A stretch of DNA of 64,000 nt, from contig NZ_BQID01000008.1 of assembly GCF_021602345.1 (NCBI RefSeq), forward strand, positions 62,001 to 126,000, written 5' to 3'. Made by a program: the position numbers and the translations under genes. The first letter of the stretch is position 1; each line of letters begins with the position of its first letter. Positions 18,212-27,738 of this stretch are shown piece after piece. The notes under the pieces are model-generated. The model was not told where the DNA came from and searched no databases. It worked only from the letters and a program-made list of their open reading frames with translations. This stretch comes from Pseudomonas pharyngis. Lineage in GTDB: Bacteria > Pseudomonadota > Gammaproteobacteria > Pseudomonadales > Pseudomonadaceae.

Positions 18212-20863
18212 TCAGGCTTCACCGTCCATCCCCGGTTGCGTCTGCAACGGCAGGTGCAAGGTGATACAGGTACCGCGCCCGTCGATGCCGTCGCCGACAC
18301 TGATCCGCCCGCCATGGGCGCCGACCATGCCCTGACAGATCGCCAACCCAAGGCCGGTGCCCTGACCACCACGATCACCCCGGGCAGCGGTGTAGAACAT
18401 GTCGAAAATTTTCGCCCGCTCATCGACCGGAATCCCCGGCCCTTCATCGCTGACAGAGAAAAACACTTCGCTGTCATCCACCCCGGCGCGCAGTTGCAAA
18501 CGACCGTGGGACGGCGAGAAGCGTGCGGCGTTTTCCAGCACGTTGACCAGCGCCTGCTCGATCAACGCGGCATGCACGTACAACAGCGGCAACTCGGCCG
18601 GTACATCGGTGCTCACTTGCAACGACGACAACACCGCCCGCAGACGATTGAGCGCACTGCCGACGATGTCCGCCGGCGACACCCAGTCCCGCGCCAGCTT
18701 CAGGGCGCCGTGGCCGAGACGGGTCATGTCCAGCAGGTTCTGGATGTAGCGGTCGAGACGTTCGGCTTCATCGCGGGTGCCTTCCAGCAGCTCGCGGCGA
18801 TCCTCCAGCGGGATCGCTTCGCCGAGCGCCAGCAGGCTGTCGATGCTGCCACGCATCGAAGTCAGCGGCGTGCGCAGATCGTGGGACACCGAGGCCAGCA
18901 AGGCGCTGCGTAGTTGTTCGGTTTCGCCATGCAGGCGCGCGGCTTCCAGGTCATCGGCCAGTTGCGCCCGGGCCAATGCCTGAGCCAACGGCTGACTCAA
19001 CGCGGTCAGCAAACGACGGCGTTGGCCGCTCAAGGTCTGGCCCTCTTTGGCACACACACCGAGCAGCGCCAGCGGTCCGTCTTCCACCGACAGCGGCCAC
19101 CACCACCAGCGCCCGAACGGCAACGTACCGGTGCCCATGCCCGCCGGTTGATCGTGTTGCCAGGCCCAGTCGGCGGCGGCACGCTCGGACTCGGTGAATT
19201 GCAGCGGCCCGCCGGTCTCGACTTTCCAGCCGCCCTGCCCGTCGCGATTGAGCAGGCACAGCTGCAGATCGCTCCAGCCATTGAGGTGCTGGGCAGCGGC
19301 GCTGACCACGGCCTGACGGTCGGTGGCGGCGGTGAGTTTGCGCGACAGATCCAGCAGCTCGGTGGTCTCTTCCTGGGTATCGCGCAGCGCCTGCAATTGC
19401 CGCCGCTGACGCGCTGCGAGGTTACCGGTGAGCGCCGCCATCAGCAGGAAGAACAGCAAGGTCAGCACGTCTTCTTCGCGCTGGATGCTGAAGGAGAAAT
19501 TCGGCGGAATGAACAGAAAGTCATAGGTCAGAAACGACAACGCCGCACAGGCCAGCGCCGGGCCGAGACTGCTGCGCACCGCCACCAGAAGCACTGCCGC
19601 AAGAAACACCAGCGAGATATTCGGCAACGGCAGCACGCTGGAGACCGCCCACGCCAGTGCACTGGCCAACAGCGTCGCGACCAGCGCCAGCGCGTAGTCG
19701 AACCACACCAGCGTCGGCGCGACACGCGGGCGCGGCTGATGCTGTTCCTGATCACTGTCCAGCACGTTGATTTCCAGACCATGGGCCTGACGCAGCAAAC
19801 GCGCCGCCAGCCCACCACCGAACAGACGCCTGCGCAGGCGCGGCCGCGACTGACCAACCAGCACCAGACTCGCCCGCCGTTCCGCCGCATGCTGGATCAG
19901 GGTTTTCGCCACTTCGCCGGCCCGCAGCAGCACCACTTCGCCGCCGAGGCGTTCGGCCAGTTGCTGGGCACTTTGCAGACGCAGCCGCGATTGCTCGTCG
20001 CGCACGCTGCCGTTGTCGACGTGCACCAGACTCCACGGCAAATGCCGACGCTGGGCAACCCGACTGGCATGACGCACCAGCCGTTCGGCCTGGGCATCGC
20101 CATCGACGCCGACCAGCAAGCGCCCGCGCACCGCTGGCGCGGCCTGGCCAAGCTGACGATAGCCCTGAGCGAGATCGTTATCGACTTGCGCGGCAGCGGT
20201 CTGCATCGCCAGTTCGCGCAGCGCGGTGAGGTTGGTCTGGGTAAAAAATGCATCGATCGCGGCGCGTGCCTGCTCCGGCACGTAGACCTTGCCTTCGCGC
20301 AGGCGCTCGAGCAGTTCGCGGGGCGGCAGGTCGATCAGCAGCAGTTCGTAGGCCTCTTGCAGCACCCAGTCCGGCAGGGTTTCGCGTACCTGCACACCGG
20401 TGATGCCACGCACCTGATCGTTGAGACTTTCCAGGTGCTGGACGTTGACCGTGGTGTACACGTCGATGCCGGCGGCGAGCAGTTCCTGAATGTCCTGCCA
20501 GCGTTTGGCGTGGCGGCTGCCGGGGGCGTTGCTGTGGGCCAGCTCGTCGACGAGTACCAGTTTCGGTTTGGCGGCGAGCAGACCGTCGAGGTCCATTTCC
20601 TCCAGCGTCACGCCACGGTATTCCGAGCGCACCAGCGGCAGTTGCGGCAAGCCGCCAAGCAGCGCTTCGGTTTCGGCGCGGCCGTGGGTTTCGACCACCC
20701 CGGCGATGACTTTCACGCCCTGACGCAGTTGGCTGTGAGCTGCCTGCAACATCGCGTAGGTCTTGCCCACGCCCGGCGCAGCACCGAGGAAAACCTTGAG
20801 CCGGCCGCGTCCGTCGCGGGGCAAGTCTGCTAACAGCGCGTCGGCACGGCCGGAGTCACTCAT
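18212..20863 (-). CDS. kdpD: KdpD sensor histidine kinase
   Basis: 883 residues with the full KdpD architecture. The N-terminal KdpD domain has Walker A GAAPGVGKT (27-35) and VLVDELAH. A universal-stress-protein domain follows (about 250-365), then four close membrane helices (about 390-480), a GAF region (about 520-640), and a kinase core with phospho-acceptor H661 in SHDLRTPL, N box ENAARF and G boxes DEGPGIP and GTGLGLAIC. It senses low potassium or ionic conditions and controls KdpE. It lies 67 bases downstream of kdpC in the same direction, consistent with one kdpFABCDE unit. Confidence 0.97.
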   Translation of the reverse strand: MSDSGRADALLADLPRDGRGRLKVFLGAAPGVGKTYAMLQAAHSQLRQGVKVIAGVVETHGRAETEALLGGLPQLPLVRSEYRGVTLEEMDLDGLLAAKPKLVLVDELAHSNAPGSRHAKRWQDIQELLAAGIDVYTTVNVQHLESLNDQVRGITGVQVRETLPDWVLQEAYELLLIDLPPRELLERLREGKVYVPEQARAAIDAFFTQTNLTALRELAMQTAAAQVDNDLAQGYRQLGQAAPAVRGRLLVGVDGDAQAERLVRHASRVAQRRHLPWSLVHVDNGSVRDEQSRLRLQSAQQLAERLGGEVVLLRAGEVAKTLIQHAAERRASLVLVGQSRPRLRRRLFGGGLAARLLRQAHGLEINVLDSDQEQHQPRPRVAPTLVWFDYALALVATLLASALAWAVSSVLPLPNISLVFLAAVLLVAVRSSLGPALACAALSFLTYDFLFIPPNFSFSIQREEDVLTLLFFLLMAALTGNLAARQRRQLQALRDTQEETTELLDLSRKLTAATDRQAVVSAAAQHLNGWSDLQLCLLNRDGQGGWKVETGGPLQFTESERAAADWAWQHDQPAGMGTGTLPFGRWWWWPLSVEDGPLALLGVCAKEGQTLSGQRRRLLTALSQPLAQALARAQLADDLEAARLHGETEQLRSALLASVSHDLRTPLTSMRGSIDSLLALGEAIPLEDRRELLEGTRDEAERLDRYIQNLLDMTRLGHGALKLARDWVSPADIVGSALNRLRAVLSSLQVSTDVPAELPLLYVHAALIEQALVNVLENAARFSPSHGRLQLRAGVDDSEVFFSVSDEGPGIPVDERAKIFDMFYTAARGDRGGQGTGLGLAICQGMVGAHGGRISVGDGIDGRGTCITLHLPLQTQPGMDGEA

Positions 20864-20930
20864 GCTTGAAGCTCTCTTCCTGATGTTTGTGTATTGCCTG
20901 GACTGCCGTCATCGCTGGCAAGCCACCGAT

Positions 20931-21476
20931 TCAGAGCTTTTCCAGCGCCATGTTCAGCGCCAGCACATTCACCACCGGCGGGCCCACCAGCGGCTGTTCG
21001 ATGTGCGTGTCGAGCAGTTGCTGCAAGGTCGCCACCGGCACATTACGCGCTGCCGCAACACGCGCCAGTTGATAGGCAATCGCCGCCGGAGGCAAGTGCG
21101 GATCGAGGCCACTGCCGGAGGTGGTTAACAGTGCCAGCGGCACCGGACCCTGGCCGGGAACCTGCAACTTGTTGGCGTCATCGATCACCCGAGTGGCCAG
21201 TGCCGGATTGCTTGGTGACAGGTTGCTCGCACTGCTCGACACGGTGGCAAAGGCACCGGCCGATGGACGCGGATGGAACCAGGCATCGCCGACAAAATCC
21301 TGAGCAATCAGCGAGGAGCCGCGCACCTTGCCTTCGGCATCGCGCACCAGGCTGCCGTTGGCCTGCTCGGGGAAGGCGACCTGGGCAACGCCGGTCACCA
21401 CCAGTGGATAGGCAACACCGGTGACCAGGGTCATCAGCACCAGCAGGCTCAGGGCCGGACGTAACATTGTGGACAT
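20931..21476 (-). CDS. kdpC: KdpC, potassium-transporting ATPase C subunit
   Basis: 181 residues. One N-terminal membrane helix (about 8-30, [21 protein letters not shown]) precedes a periplasmic domain with [15 protein letters not shown] and SGLDPHLPP, all conserved in KdpC. It stabilises the KdpFABC complex and assists K+ and ATP affinity. ATG 21476 fits the family start; an ATG three codons later is possible. It is separated from kdpB by 287 bases holding a hairpin-rich repeat, although these genes are usually tightly linked. Confidence 0.95.
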   Translation of the reverse strand: MSTMLRPALSLLVLMTLVTGVAYPLVVTGVAQVAFPEQANGSLVRDAEGKVRGSSLIAQDFVGDAWFHPRPSAGAFATVSSSASNLSPSNPALATRVIDDANKLQVPGQGPVPLALLTTSGSGLDPHLPPAAIAYQLARVAAARNVPVATLQQLLDTHIEQPLVGPPVVNVLALNMALEKL

Positions 21477-21528
21477 TTCAAAATCCTCGAATTCATTGGG
21501 CAAACTTTGGTGGGGTGTCAGGAAGATC

Positions 21529-21705
21529 CCTCCCCCTCACCCCAGCCCTCCCGAAACGTCGGACCGCCCCCAAGGGGGCGAGGGGGAAAGGGAGCCGATC
21601 TTTGTGCTTTTCAAATCCTGAGTTCGGCTCGATATCTCAGGTCGATGTAGCTCTTACAAATACCTCGGTCAGTCCCCTCTCCCTCCGGGAGAGGGTTAGG
21701 CGGGC
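21529..21705. repeat. Hairpin-rich intergenic repeat between kdpB and kdpC
   Basis: Two G/C-rich palindromic units in a non-coding gap. The first has outer arms TCCCCCTC (21531-21538) and GAGGGGGA (21580-21587) enclosing an inner hairpin of seven base pairs (21565-21571 with 21574-21580, overlapping one base). The second is a perfect 9-bp stem CCCTCTCCC (21675-21683) with GGGAGAGGG (21687-21695). Similar 'CCCTCTCCC...GGGAGAGGG' units are scattered between genes in fluorescens-group genomes, from memory; copy number in this genome was not checked. Confidence 0.6.
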
Positions 21706-21763
21706 GGCGTTCCGATGAGGGCTGGATCTCAAGCCGTGTAGAGATCCAGCAAACACCGCTCAC

Positions 21764-23821
21764 TCAAACCAGATGCAACGCCGTCAACAGCATGTCGATC
21801 GCCTTGATCCCCACGAACGGCACCAGAATCCCGCCCAGACCATAGATCAGCAAATTGCGCCGCAGCAGCGCCGCCGCACTCGCCGCCTGCACCCGCACAC
21901 CGCGCAGGGCCAAGGGAATCAGCACAACGATGATCAGGGCGTTGAACACAATGGCCGACAGAATCGCGCTCTGCGGACTGCTCAAGTGCATGATGTTCAG
22001 CACGCCCAATTGCGGGTAGATCGCGGCAAACAGCGCCGGCAGGATCGCGAAGTACTTGGCCACGTCGTTGGCGATGGAAAAAGTCGTCAGCGCGCCGCGA
22101 GTCACCAGCAATTCCTTGCCGATCTGCACCACATCCAGCAGCTTGGTCGGGTCGCTGTCGAGGTCGACCATGTTGGCCGCTTCGCGCGCCGCTTGCGTGC
22201 CGTCGTTCATCGCCATGCCGACGTCAGCCTGGGCCAGCGCCGGTGCGTCGTTGGCGCCGTCGCCGCACATCGCGACCAGCCGACCGTCGTTCTGCTCGTG
22301 ACGGATGCGCGCCAGTTTCTTCTCAGGTGTCGCTTCGGCCAGCACGTCGTCGACGCCTGCTTCAGCAGCAATCGCGGCAGCAGTCAGCGGGTTGTCGCCG
22401 GTGACCATCACCGTGCGAATTCCCAGCTTGCGCAGCTCGGCGAAACGCTCGCGGATACCCGGCTTGACCACGTCTTTCAGGTGGATCGCCCCGAGCAGTT
22501 TGCCGTCGGCGCAGACCAGCAACGGGGTACCGCCACTCTGGGCGATCTTGTCGATTTCCCGGGACAGCGCCGGGGCCAGATCCTTGCGCTGTTGACCGAG
22601 GAAGGCCAGCAGCGAATCCACCGCGCCCTTGCGGAATACACGGCCCTGGTAGTCAACACCGGACAAGCGGGTTTCCGCGCTGAACGGTACGGCGGTCAGG
22701 GTTTCCGGCGAAGGTTCCGGCTGTGGATTGGTGCCGCGCAGGTACTCGACGATGGACTTGCCTTCGGCAGTTTCGTCGGCCAGCGAGGCGAATAGCGCGC
22801 CTTCGGCCAGCTCACGGGCATTCACACCCGGCGCCGCATACACCGCGCTGCAACGACGGTTGCCGAAAGTGATGGTGCCGGTCTTGTCCAGCAGCAACAC
22901 ATGCACGTCACCCGCCGCTTCCACCGCACGACCGGATTTGGCAATCACGTTCAGGCGCACCAGACGATCCATCCCGGCGATACCGATGGCCGACAGCAGC
23001 CCGCCAATGGTGGTCGGAATCAGCGTGACCAATAACGCCACCAGGAACACCAGCGGCAGGCTGCCGTTGGCGAAGTGGGCGAACGGTTGCAGGGTCACGA
23101 CCACCAGCAGAAAGATCAGGGTCAGGCCGATCAGCAGGATGTCCAGCGCCACTTCGTTCGGGGTCTTCTGGCGTTTGGCGCCTTCGACCAGCGCGATCAT
23201 GCGGTCGAGGGTCGATTCACCGGGGTTGGCAGTGATCTTCACCAGCAGCCAGTCGGACACCAGCCGGGTGTTGCCGGTGACGGCGGAACGGTCGCCGCCG
23301 GACTCACGGATCACCGGAGCCGATTCACCGGTGATCGCGGCTTCGTTGACCGCCGCAATACCTTCGATGACCTCGCCGTCACCCGGGATCATTTCCCCGG
23401 CTTCGACGCGCACCACATCACCCTTGCGCAGGCTAGTGGCTGGCACGACCTGGAAGCTGCCGTTGGCCAGTTTGCGTCGGGCGCTGAGGCCTTCGCTGCC
23501 AGCCTTGAGGCTGTCGGCGCGGGCCTTGCCGCGACCTTCGGCGAGCGCTTCGGCGAAGTTGGCGAACAGCACGGTGAACCATAGCCACAGTGCGATTTGC
23601 GCAGCGACGAAGGTCGGCACGCTGCTGTCGGGAATGAAGCACAGCACGGTGGTCAGGATCGCCGTCAGTTCGACCACCAGCATCACCGGCGAGCGCTGCA
23701 ACTGGCGCGGGTCGAGCTTGACGAACGCTTGCACCAGCGCCGGACGCCACAGGGCGCTGATCGCGGTTTTCGCTTGTTCCGGCGCCTTGACGGCGGCGGG
23801 TTTGATTGCGGGCATATTCAT
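21764..23821 (-). CDS. kdpB: KdpB, potassium-transporting P-type ATPase catalytic subunit
   Basis: About 685 residues. P-type ATPase motifs: TGES near 165 (actuator domain), phosphorylated aspartate in DKTGT near 313, KGA in the nucleotide-binding domain, MVTGDN, and [16 protein letters not shown] in the hinge. Six to seven membrane helices are placed as in KdpB. It hydrolyses ATP to drive K+ uptake through KdpA. Two adjacent ATG codons (23824 and 23821) follow AAGGAG; the second has the better spacing and is used here. It begins ten bases after the kdpA stop. Confidence 0.97.
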   Translation of the reverse strand: MNMPAIKPAAVKAPEQAKTAISALWRPALVQAFVKLDPRQLQRSPVMLVVELTAILTTVLCFIPDSSVPTFVAAQIALWLWFTVLFANFAEALAEGRGKARADSLKAGSEGLSARRKLANGSFQVVPATSLRKGDVVRVEAGEMIPGDGEVIEGIAAVNEAAITGESAPVIRESGGDRSAVTGNTRLVSDWLLVKITANPGESTLDRMIALVEGAKRQKTPNEVALDILLIGLTLIFLLVVVTLQPFAHFANGSLPLVFLVALLVTLIPTTIGGLLSAIGIAGMDRLVRLNVIAKSGRAVEAAGDVHVLLLDKTGTITFGNRRCSAVYAAPGVNARELAEGALFASLADETAEGKSIVEYLRGTNPQPEPSPETLTAVPFSAETRLSGVDYQGRVFRKGAVDSLLAFLGQQRKDLAPALSREIDKIAQSGGTPLLVCADGKLLGAIHLKDVVKPGIRERFAELRKLGIRTVMVTGDNPLTAAAIAAEAGVDDVLAEATPEKKLARIRHEQNDGRLVAMCGDGANDAPALAQADVGMAMNDGTQAAREAANMVDLDSDPTKLLDVVQIGKELLVTRGALTTFSIANDVAKYFAILPALFAAIYPQLGVLNIMHLSSPQSAILSAIVFNALIIVVLIPLALRGVRVQAASAAALLRRNLLIYGLGGILVPFVGIKAIDMLLTALHLV

Positions 23822-23831
23822 CATTGACTCC

Positions 23832-25526
23832 TTAGAAGCCCATGCTCAGATGTTCGGCGATTGGGCCCAGTGCGAGGGTCGGCAAGAAGGTCAGGCCGCC
23901 CACCAGCAAAATGGTCACGGTCAACAGGGTCACGAACAGCGGGCCGTGGGTCGGAAAGCTGTTCTGGCCGATCGGTGCGGTTTTCTTCATCGCCAGGCTG
24001 CCGGCCAGGGCCAGTACCGGGAGGATGTAACCGAAGCGGCCGATCAGCATGCCCAGGCCGAGCATCAGGTTGTGGAACGCAGTGTTGGCGCCGAAGCCGC
24101 CGAATGCCGAACCATTGTTGGCACTGGCCGAGGTGTAGGCGTAGAGCAACTGACTGAAACCGTGCGGGCCGGGGTTGCTCACCGCCGCCACCGGGCCCGG
24201 CAGGCTCGCGGCAATCGCGCCCAGCACCAGCACGCCGACCGGCATGACCAGCAGGGTGACGACCAGCAGTTGCACTTCACGGGCCTGGAGTTTCTTGCCG
24301 AGGTATTCCGGGGTGCGGCCGATCATCAGGCCGGCGAGGAACACCGCGATCAGCACGTTCAGCAACATGCCGTAGAGCCCCGCGCCGACGCCGCCGAAGA
24401 TCACTTCGCCGACCATCATGTTCACCAGCGCGACCATGCCGCTGAGCGGGTTGAGGCTGTCATGCATGCCGTTGACCGAACCGTTCGACGCCGCGGTGGT
24501 GGTCACCGACCAAAGAACAGTGGCAGTGGTGCCGAAGCGCGCTTCCTTGCCTTCCAGCGGGGCGGCTTGTTCGACGGCGACGTTGTTCAGCGCCGGGTTC
24601 GGCTGATATTCGGCCCACAGCGAAGTGGCGCCGCCGATGATGAACAGCGCGAGCATGCAGCCGATGATGGCGCGGCTCTGACGCAGATCCTTCACGTAGT
24701 GGCCGAAGGTGAACACCAGCGCCACCGGGATCAGGATGATCGACGCAACTTCGAACAGGTTGCTCCAGGCGGTCGGGTTCTCGAACGGATGCGCCGAGTT
24801 GACGCCGAAGAAACCACCGCCGTTGGTGCCCAGTTGCTTGATCGCAATCTGGCTGGCAGCCGGGCCGAGCGGGATCACCTGATCAACGCCCTGCATCGTC
24901 ACTGCATTCACATATTGGGCGAAGGTTTGCGGCACGCCCTGCCACACCAGGTACAGCGCCAGCAGCAGGCACAGCGGCAGCAAGCCGTAGAGGGTGGCGC
25001 GGGTCATGTCGACCCAGAAGTTGCCGAGAGTCTTGGTGGATTTGCGCCCAATGCCACGGCACAGCGCAACCAGTACAGCGAGGCCGGTGGCGGCGCTGAC
25101 GAAATTCTGCACGGTGAGGCCGACCATCTGGCTCAGGTAGCTGAGCGACGCTTCGCCGCTGTAGGCCTGCCAGTTGGTGTTGGTCATGAAACTGACGGCG
25201 GTGTTGAACGCCAGGGTCCACTCCTGGCCCGGCAGGTTTTGCGGGTTCAGCGGCAGGTGATCCTGGAACAGCAGGATCGCGAACAGCAGCAGAAAACCGG
25301 CGAGGTTGAACGCCAGCAGCGCCAGCGTGTACTTCTGCCAGCTCTGTTCGTCCTGCGGATTGACCCCGGCGATGCGGTAACAGCCGCGCTCGACCGGCCC
25401 GAGAATCGGCGTCAGCCAGGTGCGCTGGCCCTCCATCACCTTGTAGTAGAAGCGCCCGAGGAACGGCGCCGGCAGCAAGACCACCGCGAAGAAAGCGAGG
25501 ATCAGCCAATAGTCATAACTGTGCAT
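23832..25526 (-). CDS. kdpA: KdpA, potassium-transporting ATPase channel-like subunit
   Basis: 564-residue inner-membrane protein with about ten membrane helices, related to K+ channels and Trk/Ktr transporters. Selectivity-filter-like loops with conserved glycines are visible: [26 protein letters not shown] and [15 protein letters not shown] 25526 was chosen because [13 protein letters not shown] begins the first helix as in other KdpA proteins; the longer open frame upstream runs into the kdpF region. It starts eight bases downstream of kdpF. Confidence 0.97.
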   Translation of the reverse strand: MHSYDYWLILAFFAVVLLPAPFLGRFYYKVMEGQRTWLTPILGPVERGCYRIAGVNPQDEQSWQKYTLALLAFNLAGFLLLFAILLFQDHLPLNPQNLPGQEWTLAFNTAVSFMTNTNWQAYSGEASLSYLSQMVGLTVQNFVSAATGLAVLVALCRGIGRKSTKTLGNFWVDMTRATLYGLLPLCLLLALYLVWQGVPQTFAQYVNAVTMQGVDQVIPLGPAASQIAIKQLGTNGGGFFGVNSAHPFENPTAWSNLFEVASIILIPVALVFTFGHYVKDLRQSRAIIGCMLALFIIGGATSLWAEYQPNPALNNVAVEQAAPLEGKEARFGTTATVLWSVTTTAASNGSVNGMHDSLNPLSGMVALVNMMVGEVIFGGVGAGLYGMLLNVLIAVFLAGLMIGRTPEYLGKKLQAREVQLLVVTLLVMPVGVLVLGAIAASLPGPVAAVSNPGPHGFSQLLYAYTSASANNGSAFGGFGANTAFHNLMLGLGMLIGRFGYILPVLALAGSLAMKKTAPIGQNSFPTHGPLFVTLLTVTILLVGGLTFLPTLALGPIAEHLSMGF

Positions 25527-25534
25527 AGCCGCTC

Positions 25535-25624
25535 CTAAGTCCGATCCGCGCGCAACAGCGCAACCAACAGATAAATGAACAGCCCCACTGCCAGCAGCAG
25601 TGACACCCCGTCCAGAACGCTCAT
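25535..25624 (-). CDS. kdpF: KdpF, small regulatory subunit of the Kdp ATPase
   Basis: 29-residue single-helix membrane peptide (MSVLDGVSLLLAVGLFIYLL, then VALLRADRT). Length, hydrophobic core and position immediately before kdpA identify it. It lies at the KdpA-KdpB lipid interface and stabilises the complex. It is preceded by GGAG about seven bases before ATG 25624. Being this short, it is easily missed by automatic gene calling. Confidence 0.93.
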   Translation of the reverse strand: MSVLDGVSLLLAVGLFIYLLVALLRADRT

Positions 25625-25715
25625 GGAAGATCTCCGTGTTACGGCGTATTGCCGCGTGTGGAGGCATTGTCGGAAAGGAGGCTGTAAAGGAACGAGAGCG
25701 AGGGTGTGGGCGGGG

Positions 25716-25732
25716 CATAAAGAAAGCGTAAA
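25716..25732 (-). promoter_or_regulatory. Probable KdpE binding site of kdpFABC
   Basis: On the minus strand the site reads TTTACGCTTTCTTTATG followed by CCCCGCCCA. This closely follows the E. coli KdpE site TTTATACTTTTTTTACA plus C-rich tail, as I remember it: two TTTA half-sites with an intervening CTTT. It lies about 92 bases upstream of the kdpF start, a sensible activator position. Confidence 0.65.
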
Positions 25733-25781
25733 GAGTGGGTTTACGCGGGCGTTACAGCAAAGTTTTGCGTCGTGTGGACGG

Positions 25782-25874
25782 GCCGCTTCCCGGGCAAGCC
25801 CACTCCCACAACTTGAAATGCGCGCGCCCAGACACCGCTGATACCTGTGGGAGCGGGCTTGCCCGCGAAGACGG
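25782..25874. repeat. Inverted pair of Pseudomonas REP sequences
   Basis: 25845-25874 carries the REP core TGTGGGAGCGGGCTTGCCCG. 25782-25810 carries the same core inverted (TGTGGGAGTGGGCTTGCCCG on the minus strand). The two face each other across about 34 bases. This is the abundant REP of fluorescens/putida pseudomonads, mobilised by RAYT (IS200-like) transposases. Each copy can form a hairpin. Confidence 0.88.
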
Positions 25875-26041
25875 CAGCACAGACAACATCGCACCCAACT
25901 GGCGCACAATTTTGTGGGCATTGCGCCGCGAACATCCCCGATACGACAGCTTTCATCCCATTACGACCCACCAATACAAAATGGCACGTCCACTGCACGC
26001 GCCCTTCCCCGAGCTTTCCAAACCGTTCAGGGAGCAAACGC

Positions 26042-27406
26042 ATGAACACACAACTCAAACCCACGCTGGGCACCTTGCACCTGTGGGGCATTGCCGTAGG
26101 GCTGGTGATTTCCGGGGAATACTTCGGCTGGAGTTACGGCTGGGGCGTCGCGGGGACCCTGGGTTTCCTGGTGACTTCGTTCATGGTCGCGACCATGTAC
26201 ACCTGTTTCATCTTCAGCTTCACCGAATTGACCACGGCGATCCCCCACGCGGGCGGGCCGTTCGCCTACAGTCGCCGCGCCTTCGGTGAAAAAGGCGGAT
26301 TGATCGCCGGGCTGGCGACGCTGATCGAATTCGTCTTTGCTCCGCCGGCAATCGCCTTGGCGATTGGCGCGTACCTGAACGTGCAGTTTCCGGCCCTCGA
26401 TCCGAAACACGCGGCGGTCGGCGCGTACATCGTGTTCATGGGTCTGAACATTCTCGGGGTGAAACTGGCCGCGACCTTCGAACTGATCGTCTGCGTCCTG
26501 GCCGTCGCCGAGTTGCTGGTGTTCATGGGTGTGGTCGCTCCGGCCTTCAGTTTCAGCAACTTCGCGCTCAATGGGTGGGCCGGCTCGGACATTTTCGGCG
26601 CCCCGGCGATTGCCGGGATGTTCGCGGCGATTCCGTTTGCGATCTGGTTTTTCCTCGCCATCGAAGGCGCAGCCATGGCGGCCGAAGAAGCCAAGGACCC
26701 GAAACGCACGATTCCCAAGGCCTACATCAGCGGCATTCTGACCTTGGTGTTGCTGGCCATGGGCGTGATGTTCTTCGCCGGCGGCGTCGGCGACTGGCGC
26801 ACCCTGTCGAACATCAACGACCCGCTGCCTCAGGCAATGAAAGCGGTGGTCGGCGACAACTCCGGCTGGCTGCACATGCTGGTGTGGATCGGTCTGTTCG
26901 GGCTGGTGGCGAGTTTCCACGGGATCATTCTTGGCTACTCGCGGCAGTTCTTCGCCCTCGCCCGCGCCGGTTACCTGCCCGCCTCGCTGGCGAAACTGTC
27001 GCGCTTCCAGACCCCGCACCGGGCGATCATCGCCGGCGGCGTGATCGGCATCGCGGCGATCTACAGCGACGGCCTGATCAATCTGGGCGGCATGACCCTC
27101 ACTGCCGCGATGATCACCATGGCGGTGTTCGGCGCGATCGTGATGTACATCATGAGCATGCTCAGCCTATTCAAACTGCGTAAATCCGAACCCAATCTGG
27201 AGCGCACCTTCCGCGCGCCTTGCTATCCGCTGATTCCGCTGATTGCACTGGTGCTGGCTGTGGTGTGTCTGGTGGCGATGGCCTGGTTCAATGCGTTGAT
27301 CGGACTGATCTTCCTCGGCTTCATGGCGGTCGGTTTCGGCTACTTCCTGTTGACCGGCCAGTTGCGCGCCAACGCCCCGGCAGATGCCATGCTCACCGGA
27401 CTGTAA
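26042..27406 (+). CDS. eat: Ethanolamine-type amino acid/polyamine/organocation permease
   Basis: 454 residues with about twelve membrane helices. It begins with LHLWGIAVGLVISGEYFGWSYGW, the characteristic start of Eat ethanolamine permeases of the APC superfamily. FTELTTAIPHAGGPFAYSRRA and FFLAIEGAAMAAEEAKDPKR are also family features. It imports ethanolamine or a similar amine by ion symport (family knowledge). No eutBC ammonia-lyase genes are in the window, so substrate assignment is by similarity only. ATG 26042 follows GGGAG. Confidence 0.85.
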   Translation: MNTQLKPTLGTLHLWGIAVGLVISGEYFGWSYGWGVAGTLGFLVTSFMVATMYTCFIFSFTELTTAIPHAGGPFAYSRRAFGEKGGLIAGLATLIEFVFAPPAIALAIGAYLNVQFPALDPKHAAVGAYIVFMGLNILGVKLAATFELIVCVLAVAELLVFMGVVAPAFSFSNFALNGWAGSDIFGAPAIAGMFAAIPFAIWFFLAIEGAAMAAEEAKDPKRTIPKAYISGILTLVLLAMGVMFFAGGVGDWRTLSNINDPLPQAMKAVVGDNSGWLHMLVWIGLFGLVASFHGIILGYSRQFFALARAGYLPASLAKLSRFQTPHRAIIAGGVIGIAAIYSDGLINLGGMTLTAAMITMAVFGAIVMYIMSMLSLFKLRKSEPNLERTFRAPCYPLIPLIALVLAVVCLVAMAWFNALIGLIFLGFMAVGFGYFLLTGQLRANAPADAMLTGL

Positions 27407-27525
27407 ACCGCCAGGGACATAACCGGCCTAGAATGGAACCACTGCGAATGCACTTCGCTCAAAGTGGTATGCAGCGTTGCACGGCGAAACCCTCGCCCGT
27501 CGACCTGCCTTTAAGGAGAGCCGTT

Positions 27526-27693
27526 ATGCCCTGGTATGCCTGGTTGATTCTGGTCGTTGCAATCGGCTCGATCGTCGGCGGTCTGATGATGTTGCGAGAC
27601 ACCGCCAACAAGGTCGAACTGACCGATGAACAACGCAAGCGCGTCGCTGAACGCAATGCCGAAGCGGACATCAAGGACGCGCAGGACCGCTGA
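27526..27693 (+). CDS. DUF2897 small membrane protein
   Basis: 55 residues. A single membrane helix (WYAWLILVVAIGSIVGGLMM, residues 3-22) is followed by a charged helix (LTDEQRKRVAERNAEADIKDAQDR, shown across 32-55). This matches the DUF2897 layout. AAGGAG lies 9 bases before ATG 27526. Function unknown. The gene has its own terminator and probably its own promoter in the 120 bases after the permease gene. Confidence 0.85.
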   Translation: MPWYAWLILVVAIGSIVGGLMMLRDTANKVELTDEQRKRVAERNAEADIKDAQDR

Positions 27694-27698
27694 ACGAA

Positions 27699-27730
27699 AA
27701 ACCCCGCCTGAATCGGCGGGGTTTGTTTTT
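27699..27730. terminator. Bidirectional terminator
   Basis: Stem AAACCCCGCC (27699-27708) with its complement at 27715-27724, then TGTTTTTTGT on the plus strand and A/T-rich DNA on the minus side. It separates the convergent DUF2897 and DUF1989 genes. Confidence 0.9.
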
Positions 27731-27738
27731 TGTCGCGA

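Larger units (their letters stand above)
25625..26041. other. 417-bp divergent control region between kdpF and the permease gene
   Basis: Holds the kdp regulatory site near kdpF and an inverted pair of REP sequences, then about 170 bases leading to the ethanolamine-type permease. No gene is evident. Confidence 0.7.

Noticed and set aside
18914-20833. 639-codon plus-strand frame opposite kdpD
   Set aside because: Shadow of kdpD; Q/R/H-rich translation without any recognisable domain.
22728-25538. 936-codon open frame on the plus strand opposite kdpA/kdpB
   Set aside because: It is antisense to clearly recognisable kdp genes, its translation is low-complexity (R, Q, H, A rich), and high GC makes such shadows common.
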